5,717 bases of DNA from the NCBI GenBank assembly GCA_023228995.1, contig JALOAD010000101.1:1-5717 (forward strand). Direction: 5' to 3'. The position numbers were made by a program, and so were the translations under genes. Below, piece by piece: positions 1 through 5,717 of the stretch (positions are counted from its first letter, which is position 1; every line of letters begins with the position of its first letter). The notes beneath the pieces are model-generated. The model was not told the DNA's origin. It made no database searches and worked only from the letters and a program-made list of their open reading frames with translations. Source of the stretch: JALOAD01 sp023228995 [NCBI: Candidatus Muiribacterium halophilum]. GTDB taxonomy: Bacteria; Muiribacteriota; Muiribacteriia; Muiribacteriales.

Positions 1-107
1 AGTTTTTTATCTAAAATTGACCCATAAAGCGGTAAAATGATTAAAAGTTTAAAAGATCTGCTTGATAAGTTTAGTAGGTTTACAAATTCACTAGTTTATG
101 ATGGTGG

Positions 108-137
108 AATTTGCAAGCGGCTCTTAACAATAAATTT
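108..137 (+). repeat. Left copy of an imperfect inverted repeat bracketing the operon
   Basis: Read on the + strand, AATTTGCAAGCGGCTC (108-123), a diverged 6-nt spacer, then ATAAATTT (130-137). It matches the reverse complement of 5579-5608 at 14 of 16 outer positions and 8 of 8 inner ones, about 22 of 30 overall without gaps. It overlaps the first base of the predicted -10 box. The AT-rich inner part carries little weight; the GC-rich core TGCAAGYGGCTC carries most of it. Confidence 0.4.
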
Positions 138-142
138 ATAAT
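137..142 (+). promoter_or_regulatory. Candidate -10 box of the operon promoter
   Basis: A perfect TATAAT lies 41 nt upstream of the ATG at 184, which would put the transcript start near 149-150 and give a leader of about 34 nt. No convincing -35 sits at 16-18 nt; the nearest, TTGCAA at 111-116, is 20 nt away. The box overlaps the inner end of an inverted repeat (108-137), so that repeat could also act as an operator. TATAAT arises easily in AT-rich DNA, so confidence is moderate. Confidence 0.5.
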
Positions 143-173
143 TAAAAAATAGATTATTGCTAATTTATCAACT

Positions 174-179
174 AGGAAG
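174..179 (+). promoter_or_regulatory. Ribosome binding site deciding the start of gene 1
   Basis: AGGAAG ends 4 nt before the ATG at 184. An in-frame TTG at 157 would add nine residues, but it has no purine-rich site in front of it and lies close to the predicted transcript start. The ATG at 184 is therefore the preferred start. Confidence 0.75.
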
Positions 180-183
180 TATC

Positions 184-3100
184 ATGTCTTATTCAGAAGA
201 AAAATTAGATTTAGTTTCAGAAGAAAGTTTAGTATTCAAAAAGCCTTTATATTACAAGAATGAAAAAGTTAGCTGTGGTAATATCTCTCAATTAGCTTTA
301 AAATCAGGTACTTGGACTTTTTCTGTAACTAGTCACAAAGATTCAGTTTATAAACTTGTTAATAAATCAGGTGTTTCTTTTTTGGCAGAATTGAAAAAAA
401 CTACAACTTCAGGAACTTATGAAATAAAAGGTTGTGTAGAAAATATTAATGTTACAAATCCACCTTATCAAGGTTTAAATATTAATGGAGTTGGAGAAAC
501 AGGTAATGGATTAAGAAATGCCCAATTAGGTGCAATTCATTCTTTAATGGCTCATTGGTCATTATCTAAAGAAGTTGCTACAATAGTTTTACCAACAGGA
601 ACAGGTAAAACAGAAACTATGTTAGTAGCTACTCTTGCAGACAAAGCAGAAAGAACTCTAGTTATAGTTCCTTCAATAGAATTAAAAAATCAAATAGCTG
701 ATAAATATGCTACTTGGGGAATACTGAAAGAAATTGGTATTATTCCAAATGAAACATTAAATCCTTCCGTATTAATTTTAAATAAAACATTAGAAAGTGA
801 TGAAAATATTAAAGATATTGAATCTGCTGATATTATTATTTCAACCCCTGCTTTTTTTGCACGTGCAACATCTGAAATTCAATTAAAAATAAAAAATTTA
901 TTCTCTCATGTTTTCTTTGATGAAGCACATCATGTTAAGGCTAATGAATGGAGTTATATTAAACAATTATTTAAAGATTCAAAAATTGTTCAATTTACAG
1001 CTACTCCATATAGAAATGATAAAAAACCTATTGAAGGAAAAATAGTTTATAACTATCCTTTAACAAAAGCATTAGAAGATGAATGTTTTTCTAAAATATC
1101 TTTGGTTACAGTAAATGAACGTCATCCTAGAAAAAAAGATAAAGCAATAGCTGATGCTGCTATGCAAAGATTATTAGATGACAGAGAAAAAGGGTTTACT
1201 AGACATCGTATGATGGTTCGTACAGATGAACGTTCTCATGCAGAAATACTACTCAAAGATTATCAAGAATGGTTTCCAAATGAAAGAATAATACTTATTC
1301 ATTCGGGAACTAAAAGTAAGAAGACTATTATTGATAATATAAAAAATGGTGAATATGATATTATAATTGCTGTAGATATGCTAAAAGAGGGATTTGATTA
1401 TCCTGATTTTAAAATTGCAGCGGTTCATGGTATGCACAAGTCATTAGCTGTATTGTTACAATTTATTGGTAGATTTACACGTACACAAGAAGGTTTAGGT
1501 GATGCTTCTTTTATAGTTAATTACGCTGATGAAAACATATCTTTAGAACTTGAAAATTTATTTCAAGATGGCTCAGGATGGGAAAAGGTAATAAGTGAAA
1601 TAGCAGATGCAAAAAAACAACAAGCAGAATCATTACTAACATTTTTACAAGGTTGTGAGCCTTATTCAGGTTTCGATTCACCAGATATAGAACTAAATCC
1701 CAAATTAGTTTATCCTGCTTTGAGTTGTGTTTGTTTTAAATCAGAAAAACCTAATTGGGATAATTTTAAAGATGCATTTAATTTAAATATCCATGCATTA
1801 TCTCAACCTTATTTTAATACTAATGAAAATGTCTTTTATTTTACTATGCAAAAAAGAGAAAAAGTTAAGTGGGTTAGAACGACAAGATTAAAAGATCAAA
1901 CTTGGGCTTTAATAGCAATGCATTATGATGAATCATCTAAACTTTTATTCATAGGATGTAGCGATAAAAGGTTTGATATTGATTTACTTGCAGAAAAAGT
2001 TTCAGAAAATACAAGTGAAAGAATTACAGGAGATGATGTTTTTCGTTCTTTTGATTCAATTAAACGTCTTAGCTTAGTTCATGCAGGAATATTTAAACCT
2101 GCAAATCATCTACATCGTTATTCACGTTTAAGTGGAGCAGATGTAACAGATGAACTAACAAGATGGAAAGAAGGAAATAAGGTTAAAAAATCAGATTTTG
2201 TTGGAGTTGGATTTCGTGATGGTTTCCCAGTTAGTGTGGGTGCTTCGGTTAAAGGTAAAATTTGGAGTCCAGCACGAGTAGGAGATTTAAAAGAGTGGAA
2301 AGAATGGTGTAAAAAAATAGGAAAGTTAGTTACAAATAAAGAGATTGATACAGACCAATTATTAGAAGATTCAGCTAAAAAAATACAACTTGAAGAATAT
2401 CCTAAAGACATTAACATATTAGCTACTGATTGGTCAGAAGAACTATATGATAGAATACATAAATTAACTTTTGAAATACCAAGTAGAGATTCTTTTATGC
2501 TTTCTGAGGGAACAATAAAATGTAATAATATTGATGGAATTAAAGCAGAATTTATATTAAATATTTTTGATGAATCTATATCTTTTTCAATTATCCTAGG
2601 TGGAGAAAACGGACATAGTATTATAGGTTTAGATAATAGTAAAATTACAGTGGAAGGATTAAAATCTAATCCTATTCCTTTAAAACAATTTTTTCAAGAA
2701 AACCCACCAACAATGTTTTTACTAAATGGTTGTACTATAGCAGGTTCAATTCATACAGACTATAGTGAATCAGGTATTTTGACAATCCCTAATGAACAAA
2801 TGAAAACTCTTGATTGGAAAGATGTTGATTATAAAATTGAATCACTATACAAAGGTAAAGATACAAGAGAAAATTCTATTCAAGAATATATGATGAAAAA
2901 ATTAATTAATAGAGGGGCAAATATAGTATTTAATGATGATAATTCAGGTGAATCTGCTGATATTGTAGGAATCTTTAAAGAAGATGAATTAATACGTTTT
3001 GAGATGATACATTGTAAATACTCAAAAGAAAAGTCAGGTGCAAGATTATCAGATTTATATGAAGTTTGTGGTCAAGCAGTAGTTTCTTTACGTTATAAAT

Positions 3101-3369
3101 GGAAACCTGAGGAATTATTAAAACATTTAGAGAGAAGAAATGCTACAGGGGTATTAGCAGGTAAAAGATTTTATCATGGAGATACTTCTGATATTTCTGA
3201 AATAAAAAAAGCACTTAAATATTGTAATGTAGAATTTGAATTTGCTATAGCTCAGCCTGGGGTTGAAAAATCAAGTCTAAATCAAGAAATGAAAGACTTC
3301 CTAGGTTCAATATATTCAACTGTTATTGAAATGACAGAAACTAAGTTACGGTGCTATTTTAATAAATAA
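184..3369 (+). CDS. SF2 DEAH-type helicase with C-terminal PD-(D/E)xK-like nuclease domain
   Basis: This 1061-residue protein is probably a cytoplasmic ATP-dependent nucleic-acid translocase with a nuclease module. The SF2 motifs are complete and in order: PTGTGKT Walker A at 137-143 (Lys142), DEAH at 246-249, TAT at 272-274, a motif V region AVDMLKEGFDYP at 396-407, and QFIGRFTR at 426-433 with the expected arginines. About 120 residues precede the helicase core. Residues about 460-890 match no domain I can name; they contain a Trp-rich stretch (KGKIWSPAR near 690, then KEWKEWC). The C-terminal region shows Glu901, Asp926 in SADIVGIF, then IHCKYS with Lys945, followed by a helix DLYEVCGQA (957-965). 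This resembles the alpha-beta core of a PD-(D/E)xK nuclease with His943 where Glu or Gln is usual. No signal peptide or membrane segment is seen. It is the first gene of the operon and uses many CGT arginine codons, unlike genes 2 and 3. The helicase assignment is firm; the nuclease call is a motif reading; a role in phage or plasmid defence is inference. A type I or III restriction-like motor is an alternative, but no methylase or specificity gene is nearby. Confidence 0.9.
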   Translation: MSYSEEKLDLVSEESLVFKKPLYYKNEKVSCGNISQLALKSGTWTFSVTSHKDSVYKLVNKSGVSFLAELKKTTTSGTYEIKGCVENINVTNPPYQGLNINGVGETGNGLRNAQLGAIHSLMAHWSLSKEVATIVLPTGTGKTETMLVATLADKAERTLVIVPSIELKNQIADKYATWGILKEIGIIPNETLNPSVLILNKTLESDENIKDIESADIIISTPAFFARATSEIQLKIKNLFSHVFFDEAHHVKANEWSYIKQLFKDSKIVQFTATPYRNDKKPIEGKIVYNYPLTKALEDECFSKISLVTVNERHPRKKDKAIADAAMQRLLDDREKGFTRHRMMVRTDERSHAEILLKDYQEWFPNERIILIHSGTKSKKTIIDNIKNGEYDIIIAVDMLKEGFDYPDFKIAAVHGMHKSLAVLLQFIGRFTRTQEGLGDASFIVNYADENISLELENLFQDGSGWEKVISEIADAKKQQAESLLTFLQGCEPYSGFDSPDIELNPKLVYPALSCVCFKSEKPNWDNFKDAFNLNIHALSQPYFNTNENVFYFTMQKREKVKWVRTTRLKDQTWALIAMHYDESSKLLFIGCSDKRFDIDLLAEKVSENTSERITGDDVFRSFDSIKRLSLVHAGIFKPANHLHRYSRLSGADVTDELTRWKEGNKVKKSDFVGVGFRDGFPVSVGASVKGKIWSPARVGDLKEWKEWCKKIGKLVTNKEIDTDQLLEDSAKKIQLEEYPKDINILATDWSEELYDRIHKLTFEIPSRDSFMLSEGTIKCNNIDGIKAEFILNIFDESISFSIILGGENGHSIIGLDNSKITVEGLKSNPIPLKQFFQENPPTMFLLNGCTIAGSIHTDYSESGILTIPNEQMKTLDWKDVDYKIESLYKGKDTRENSIQEYMMKKLINRGANIVFNDDNSGESADIVGIFKEDELIRFEMIHCKYSKEKSGARLSDLYEVCGQAVVSLRYKWKPEELLKHLERRNATGVLAGKRFYHGDTSDISEIKKALKYCNVEFEFAIAQPGVEKSSLNQEMKDFLGSIYSTVIEMTETKLRCYFNK

Positions 3370-3373
3370 GAGA
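3368..3373 (+). promoter_or_regulatory. Ribosome binding site of gene 2
   Basis: AAGAGA overlaps the stop codon of gene 1 and ends 8 nt before the ATG at 3382. It is weaker than the AGGAAG sites of genes 1 and 3. Translation of gene 2 may therefore depend partly on ribosomes finishing gene 1. An intervening ATG at 3374 is in another frame and opens only ten codons. Confidence 0.45.
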
Positions 3374-3381
3374 ATGCTAAA

Positions 3382-4842
3382 ATGTTTCAATTTTTACCTG
3401 AATTAAATTATCTTTTAGAAGATTTAGAAAATGTTATTAAACAAGGTACACTATGTAAAGATATTGAAGCTGTTTATGAAAAAAATATTAGTAAGTATCC
3501 TAAACTTGAAAGATATAGTATTGTAATAGGAACTAATGATAATAGTAAACAATATTTTAATATCGATATTATTAACCTTTTACACAAGAATGAATTTTCA
3601 GATGGTAAATTAAAAATTACAACTAATCATCAATGGCTAGATTTTTCTAACATTATTTATTTATCAAAAAATAAAAGATACACTCCTCCTGTATTGGATC
3701 CATCCGTAGCAATTGATACAAACTCAATGAATTTTATTGATAGATTTTATAGAACTTCTCAAATTAATGATTTCTTAAGATTAAAAATAGAATTTAATAT
3801 TGATATGAATTTTTTACCTTATATGCTTGAGGATTATCTAAACCCATATAAAAATCAATATATAAAAAAATATAAAGATAATACTTTTAACTATGAGAAA
3901 GAAAAAGAAATAAGAGAAAGAAAAATTAAACATTTTGAAATAGTTAACAATATTGATAAAAAGTATTTCAAAGAAACTGGACAAATTAGGTTTGATAAAG
4001 AATTATTAATAGCAAATGGTTATGATTCATTTGAGGAATATTTTGAGCATAAGATTTTTTATTTCAACAATTTTTTTAATAAAAAAGATGCGGAGGTTAT
4101 AAAACTTCCTAAAAATACCATTTTCTACGATTCTATTAAAAGGCAAGAAATTAACTTTATATTAAATAAGTTTGATTTATTATATGGGTATGTCTTACAA
4201 ATCATTATTGAGAAATTTAAAGGTAAAGATACTTCTATAGAAGATAAAATACATAATATACTTAAAAATATGTTCTTAAATGGTCAGCAATTTACACAAG
4301 TCTTATATTTTGCATATACTTATTTTACAAAAGAAGTTGAACTTAATATTAATAAATTTTTCAACTTCGACATATCTTGGAATTATGATAAAATTGTTGA
4401 GAAAGCATATAATATTACATGGGATATATATTTATATTCCTTAACACAAGATTTTTTAACTCAGCCCATGAGAACAATTAATGGAAAACCATTCAGAGCT
4501 GATATTGGCATGCCTATATTTTTAACTGAAGATAATAAATTTTTTAGTTCTTATATAAAAAATCATTCAGTACAGATTACTATTATTGATGAAAAGTCAC
4601 AAGGAAGATCATATAATTCTATTAGTAATACAACATATCAAGATAAAGAATTTAATATTTATTTACAAACATTTAGAGACAAATATCCAAATATTGAAAT
4701 ATTAAAAAGTAAAAGATTTAAAATGTTTAAAAGTTATAATCATGTTTATTCTATTTATAGGCTTTTTAAAGAGAAAATGCAAAATGAGTTAAAAAACTAT
4801 TTAAATAATTTTCAAAAAAAGCAAAAAAAGAAGGAAGTTTAA
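3382..4842 (+). CDS. Putative PIN-like nuclease with large helical insert
   Basis: This 486-residue protein has no name I recognise, but acidic motifs spaced through it read as a PIN-like metal-dependent nuclease. The pattern is a hydrophobic strand ending in Asp112 (VAIDTNSMNFIDR), a helix with Glu150 (LPYMLEDYL), a helix starting at Asp348 (WDIYLYSL), then Asp374 with PIFLTEDNKF to 386 (Asp384). The last segment closely resembles the D-x-x-h-h-T-x-D-x-x-F/L ending typical of PIN domains. Classical PIN proteins are about 130 residues; here about 195 residues separate the second and third acidic positions, filled by charged, probably helical sequence. The first 100 residues and the tail after 390 are unassigned, and the C-terminus is lysine-rich (479-484), possibly binding nucleic acid. 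It starts 12 nt after gene 1 and its stop shares one base with the ATG of gene 3. Every arginine codon I read is AGA or AGG. PIN enzymes usually cut RNA, so an RNase effector is plausible; the target is unknown. It could also be an inactive or structural variant. Confidence 0.6.
   Translation: MFQFLPELNYLLEDLENVIKQGTLCKDIEAVYEKNISKYPKLERYSIVIGTNDNSKQYFNIDIINLLHKNEFSDGKLKITTNHQWLDFSNIIYLSKNKRYTPPVLDPSVAIDTNSMNFIDRFYRTSQINDFLRLKIEFNIDMNFLPYMLEDYLNPYKNQYIKKYKDNTFNYEKEKEIRERKIKHFEIVNNIDKKYFKETGQIRFDKELLIANGYDSFEEYFEHKIFYFNNFFNKKDAEVIKLPKNTIFYDSIKRQEINFILNKFDLLYGYVLQIIIEKFKGKDTSIEDKIHNILKNMFLNGQQFTQVLYFAYTYFTKEVELNINKFFNFDISWNYDKIVEKAYNITWDIYLYSLTQDFLTQPMRTINGKPFRADIGMPIFLTEDNKFFSSYIKNHSVQITIIDEKSQGRSYNSISNTTYQDKEFNIYLQTFRDKYPNIEILKSKRFKMFKSYNHVYSIYRLFKEKMQNELKNYLNNFQKKQKKKEV
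4831..4837 (+). promoter_or_regulatory. Ribosome binding site of gene 3 inside gene 2
   Basis: AAGGAAG lies within the last codons of gene 2, 4 nt before the ATG at 4842. With the TAATG stop/start overlap this is a standard arrangement for translational coupling, and it would keep products 2 and 3 at linked levels. Confidence 0.75.
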
Positions 4843-5612
4843 TGGCAGCTATTACATATACTTATCAGTTATCAAATGGAAAGGGTTTAGAGAAAATCCT
4901 TTATTTCAGTGGTTTAGGTTATAACTTAAGTGTTCATCCTGCATTATATGGTGATCCAATATTAACTTCTCAAGCTTTTTATTATTTAAAAGACCTTGAT
5001 GCAGTCGCAAGTTTAAGAATTGAATATCCAAATCCACAACTGAATGAAAATCAAATCGAATATTTAATTGATAACTATTTATTTGAATATAGCACTACTG
5101 CAATTGATTCAAAACTAACTTCAAAAGTTATGGATTACTCTTTTTGGAGAAACAATATACATCAAATTTACCATAATTACGATAACCAAAATACAGGTGC
5201 TTTAATTATAGATGCATTAAATGATGAAAGTGTTATCTCTATTGAACCAATAGATGACATTGATAAAGACTTAGATTTAACATCAGACTGGGCTATATCA
5301 AATCATTTTACAGAACCAGTTATAGATGAATATTTAACAAAAATGCATAAACTTTTAAATAAAAAAGTTATGTTAAAAATGCTACCTACTGAAGAAAGAG
5401 ATGGTTACTTTGGGAAAAAGAGAATTTTTGACATAGATGAATGCTTAATAGATTTATATCAAGCTAAAGAATTAGATAGAATAAGCTATATTGATGGAAC
5501 TCAAGATGAATTTACTCTTAATAATTCATTTAATCCTGAATATAATGTCTCTTTACCAATCACAAAAATTAATTGTCAAAATTTATATAATCGAGCCACT
5601 TGCAGATTATAA
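4842..5612 (+). CDS. Acidic protein of unknown function, third gene of the operon
   Basis: I do not recognise this 256-residue protein. It is soluble-looking, with no signal peptide or membrane segment, and acidic, with clusters such as EPIDDIDKDLDLTSDW (around 135-150) and DIDECLIDLYQ (around 198-208). It also contains a basic helix-like stretch, KMHKLLNKKVMLKML, around 167-181. No catalytic motif, zinc site or helix-turn-helix is evident. Its start overlaps the stop of gene 2 by one base (TAATG) and has a good ribosome binding site, so it is almost certainly expressed, at a level coupled to gene 2. That coupling, and its acidity beside a lysine-tailed putative nuclease, suggest a partner, sensor or inhibitor; this is inference. 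The last few codons (CGA GCC ACT TGC AGA) differ from the body of the gene, hold its only CGN arginine codon, and lie inside the right copy of an inverted repeat. The present C-terminus may therefore have been made at a recombination junction. Confidence 0.75.
   Translation: MAAITYTYQLSNGKGLEKILYFSGLGYNLSVHPALYGDPILTSQAFYYLKDLDAVASLRIEYPNPQLNENQIEYLIDNYLFEYSTTAIDSKLTSKVMDYSFWRNNIHQIYHNYDNQNTGALIIDALNDESVISIEPIDDIDKDLDLTSDWAISNHFTEPVIDEYLTKMHKLLNKKVMLKMLPTEERDGYFGKKRIFDIDECLIDLYQAKELDRISYIDGTQDEFTLNNSFNPEYNVSLPITKINCQNLYNRATCRL
5579..5608 (-). repeat. Right copy of the imperfect inverted repeat
   Basis: Read on the - strand, AATCTGCAAGTGGCTC then ATAAATTT, the counterpart of 108-137. It lies within the last codons of gene 3, whose stop is just outside it. 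A terminal repeat holding the 3' end of the last gene is possible for a mobile module, but no transposase or integrase is in the window and no target-site duplication was identified. Confidence 0.4.
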
Positions 5613-5624
5613 AAAACAACCCGT

Positions 5625-5646
5625 AATTTAAGCTGATTTAAATTTT
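5625..5646 (+). terminator. Weak AT-only hairpin after the operon
   Basis: AATTTAA (5625-5631) and TTAAATT (5638-5644) can form a 7-bp stem around a 6-nt loop, starting 12 nt after the stop of gene 3 and followed by a short T run. The stem has no G-C pairs, so it is a poor intrinsic terminator and may be chance in such AT-rich DNA. A second weak stem, AACTT/AAGTT (5661-5675), is followed by six T after a 4-nt gap. Confidence 0.25.
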
Positions 5647-5652
5647 AAAAAG

Positions 5653-5680
5653 TTGAATCAAACTTCAGATAAGTTATAAT
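5653..5680 (+). promoter_or_regulatory. Candidate sigma70-type promoter reading out of the window
   Basis: TTGAAT (5653-5658) and a perfect TATAAT (5675-5680) are separated by 16 nt. This is the best promoter match in the window and would drive a gene starting beyond 5717. It suggests that the three-gene operon ends at gene 3 and that a separate transcription unit follows. Confidence 0.5.
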
Positions 5681-5717
5681 TTTTTACTACAAAAATTTAA
5701 CAGAAGAGCGATTCAAC

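Noticed and set aside
1-40. Possible tail of an upstream gene (frames ending at TAA 25-27 or TGA 38-40)
   Set aside because: Two frames are open into the window edge, but only 8 to 12 codons are visible and neither peptide is recognisable.
37-141. 34-codon open frame starting ATG at 37
   Set aside because: It has no good ribosome binding site, is short, resembles nothing I know, and runs into the predicted promoter and the left repeat.
157-183. TTG start giving a nine-residue extension of the helicase
   Set aside because: It has no ribosome binding site, whereas AGGAAG is correctly placed for the ATG at 184.
2118-2417. 99-codon open frame on the - strand
   Set aside because: It lies wholly inside the helicase gene, has a serine- and proline-rich composition typical of an antisense shadow, and has no supporting context.
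184-3369. Type I or III restriction enzyme motor subunit
   Set aside because: The helicase core could fit, but there is no methyltransferase or specificity subunit nearby, and the nuclease-like domain is C-terminal with an HxK variant, unlike a typical N-terminal HsdR nuclease.
5652-5717. Integron attC-like site (GTTGAAT and ATTCAAC match GTTRRRY and RYYYAAC)
   Set aside because: In a real attC the RYYYAAC box comes first and GTTRRRY last; here the order is reversed on both strands, and no matching box lies upstream.
1-5717. CRISPR array, tRNA, rRNA, or insertion-sequence transposase
   Set aside because: There are no regularly spaced repeats, no cloverleaf-forming or rRNA-like segments, and no DDE or serine recombinase motifs in any long frame.

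Overview
The window is a very AT-rich bacterial segment filled almost entirely by three genes on the + strand, read as one operon. Low GC, Lys/Asn/Ile-rich proteins, AGA/CGT arginine codons and AGGAAG-type ribosome binding sites fit a low-GC bacterium. An Arcobacter-like Campylobacterota member is one guess, but no taxon marker is present, so this is inference only.

Layout: 1-183 is a short leader with a perfect TATAAT box and a ribosome binding site. 184-3369 encodes a 1061-residue SF2 helicase with a C-terminal domain that reads as a PD-(D/E)xK-like nuclease. Positions 3382-4842 encode a 486-residue protein whose acidic motifs fit a PIN-like nuclease fold interrupted by a large helical insert. 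Positions 4842-5612 encode a 256-residue acidic protein I do not recognise. The gene junctions are tight (12 nt, then a 1-nt TAATG overlap), so co-translation is likely. Positions 5613-5717 hold a weak AT-only hairpin, a good sigma70-type promoter pointing out of the window, and an 8-bp inverted repeat.

How the genes may work together: the first protein would supply an ATP-driven nucleic-acid motor plus a nuclease, the second a separate metal-dependent nuclease (probably acting on RNA, as most PIN proteins do), and the third a partner, sensor or restraint. This architecture suggests a mobile anti-phage or anti-plasmid system, but I cannot match it to a named one. Two further signs suggest horizontal assembly. 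Arginine codon use changes sharply between gene 1 and genes 2-3, and an imperfect inverted repeat of about 30 bp brackets the operon, its right copy running into the last codons of gene 3.
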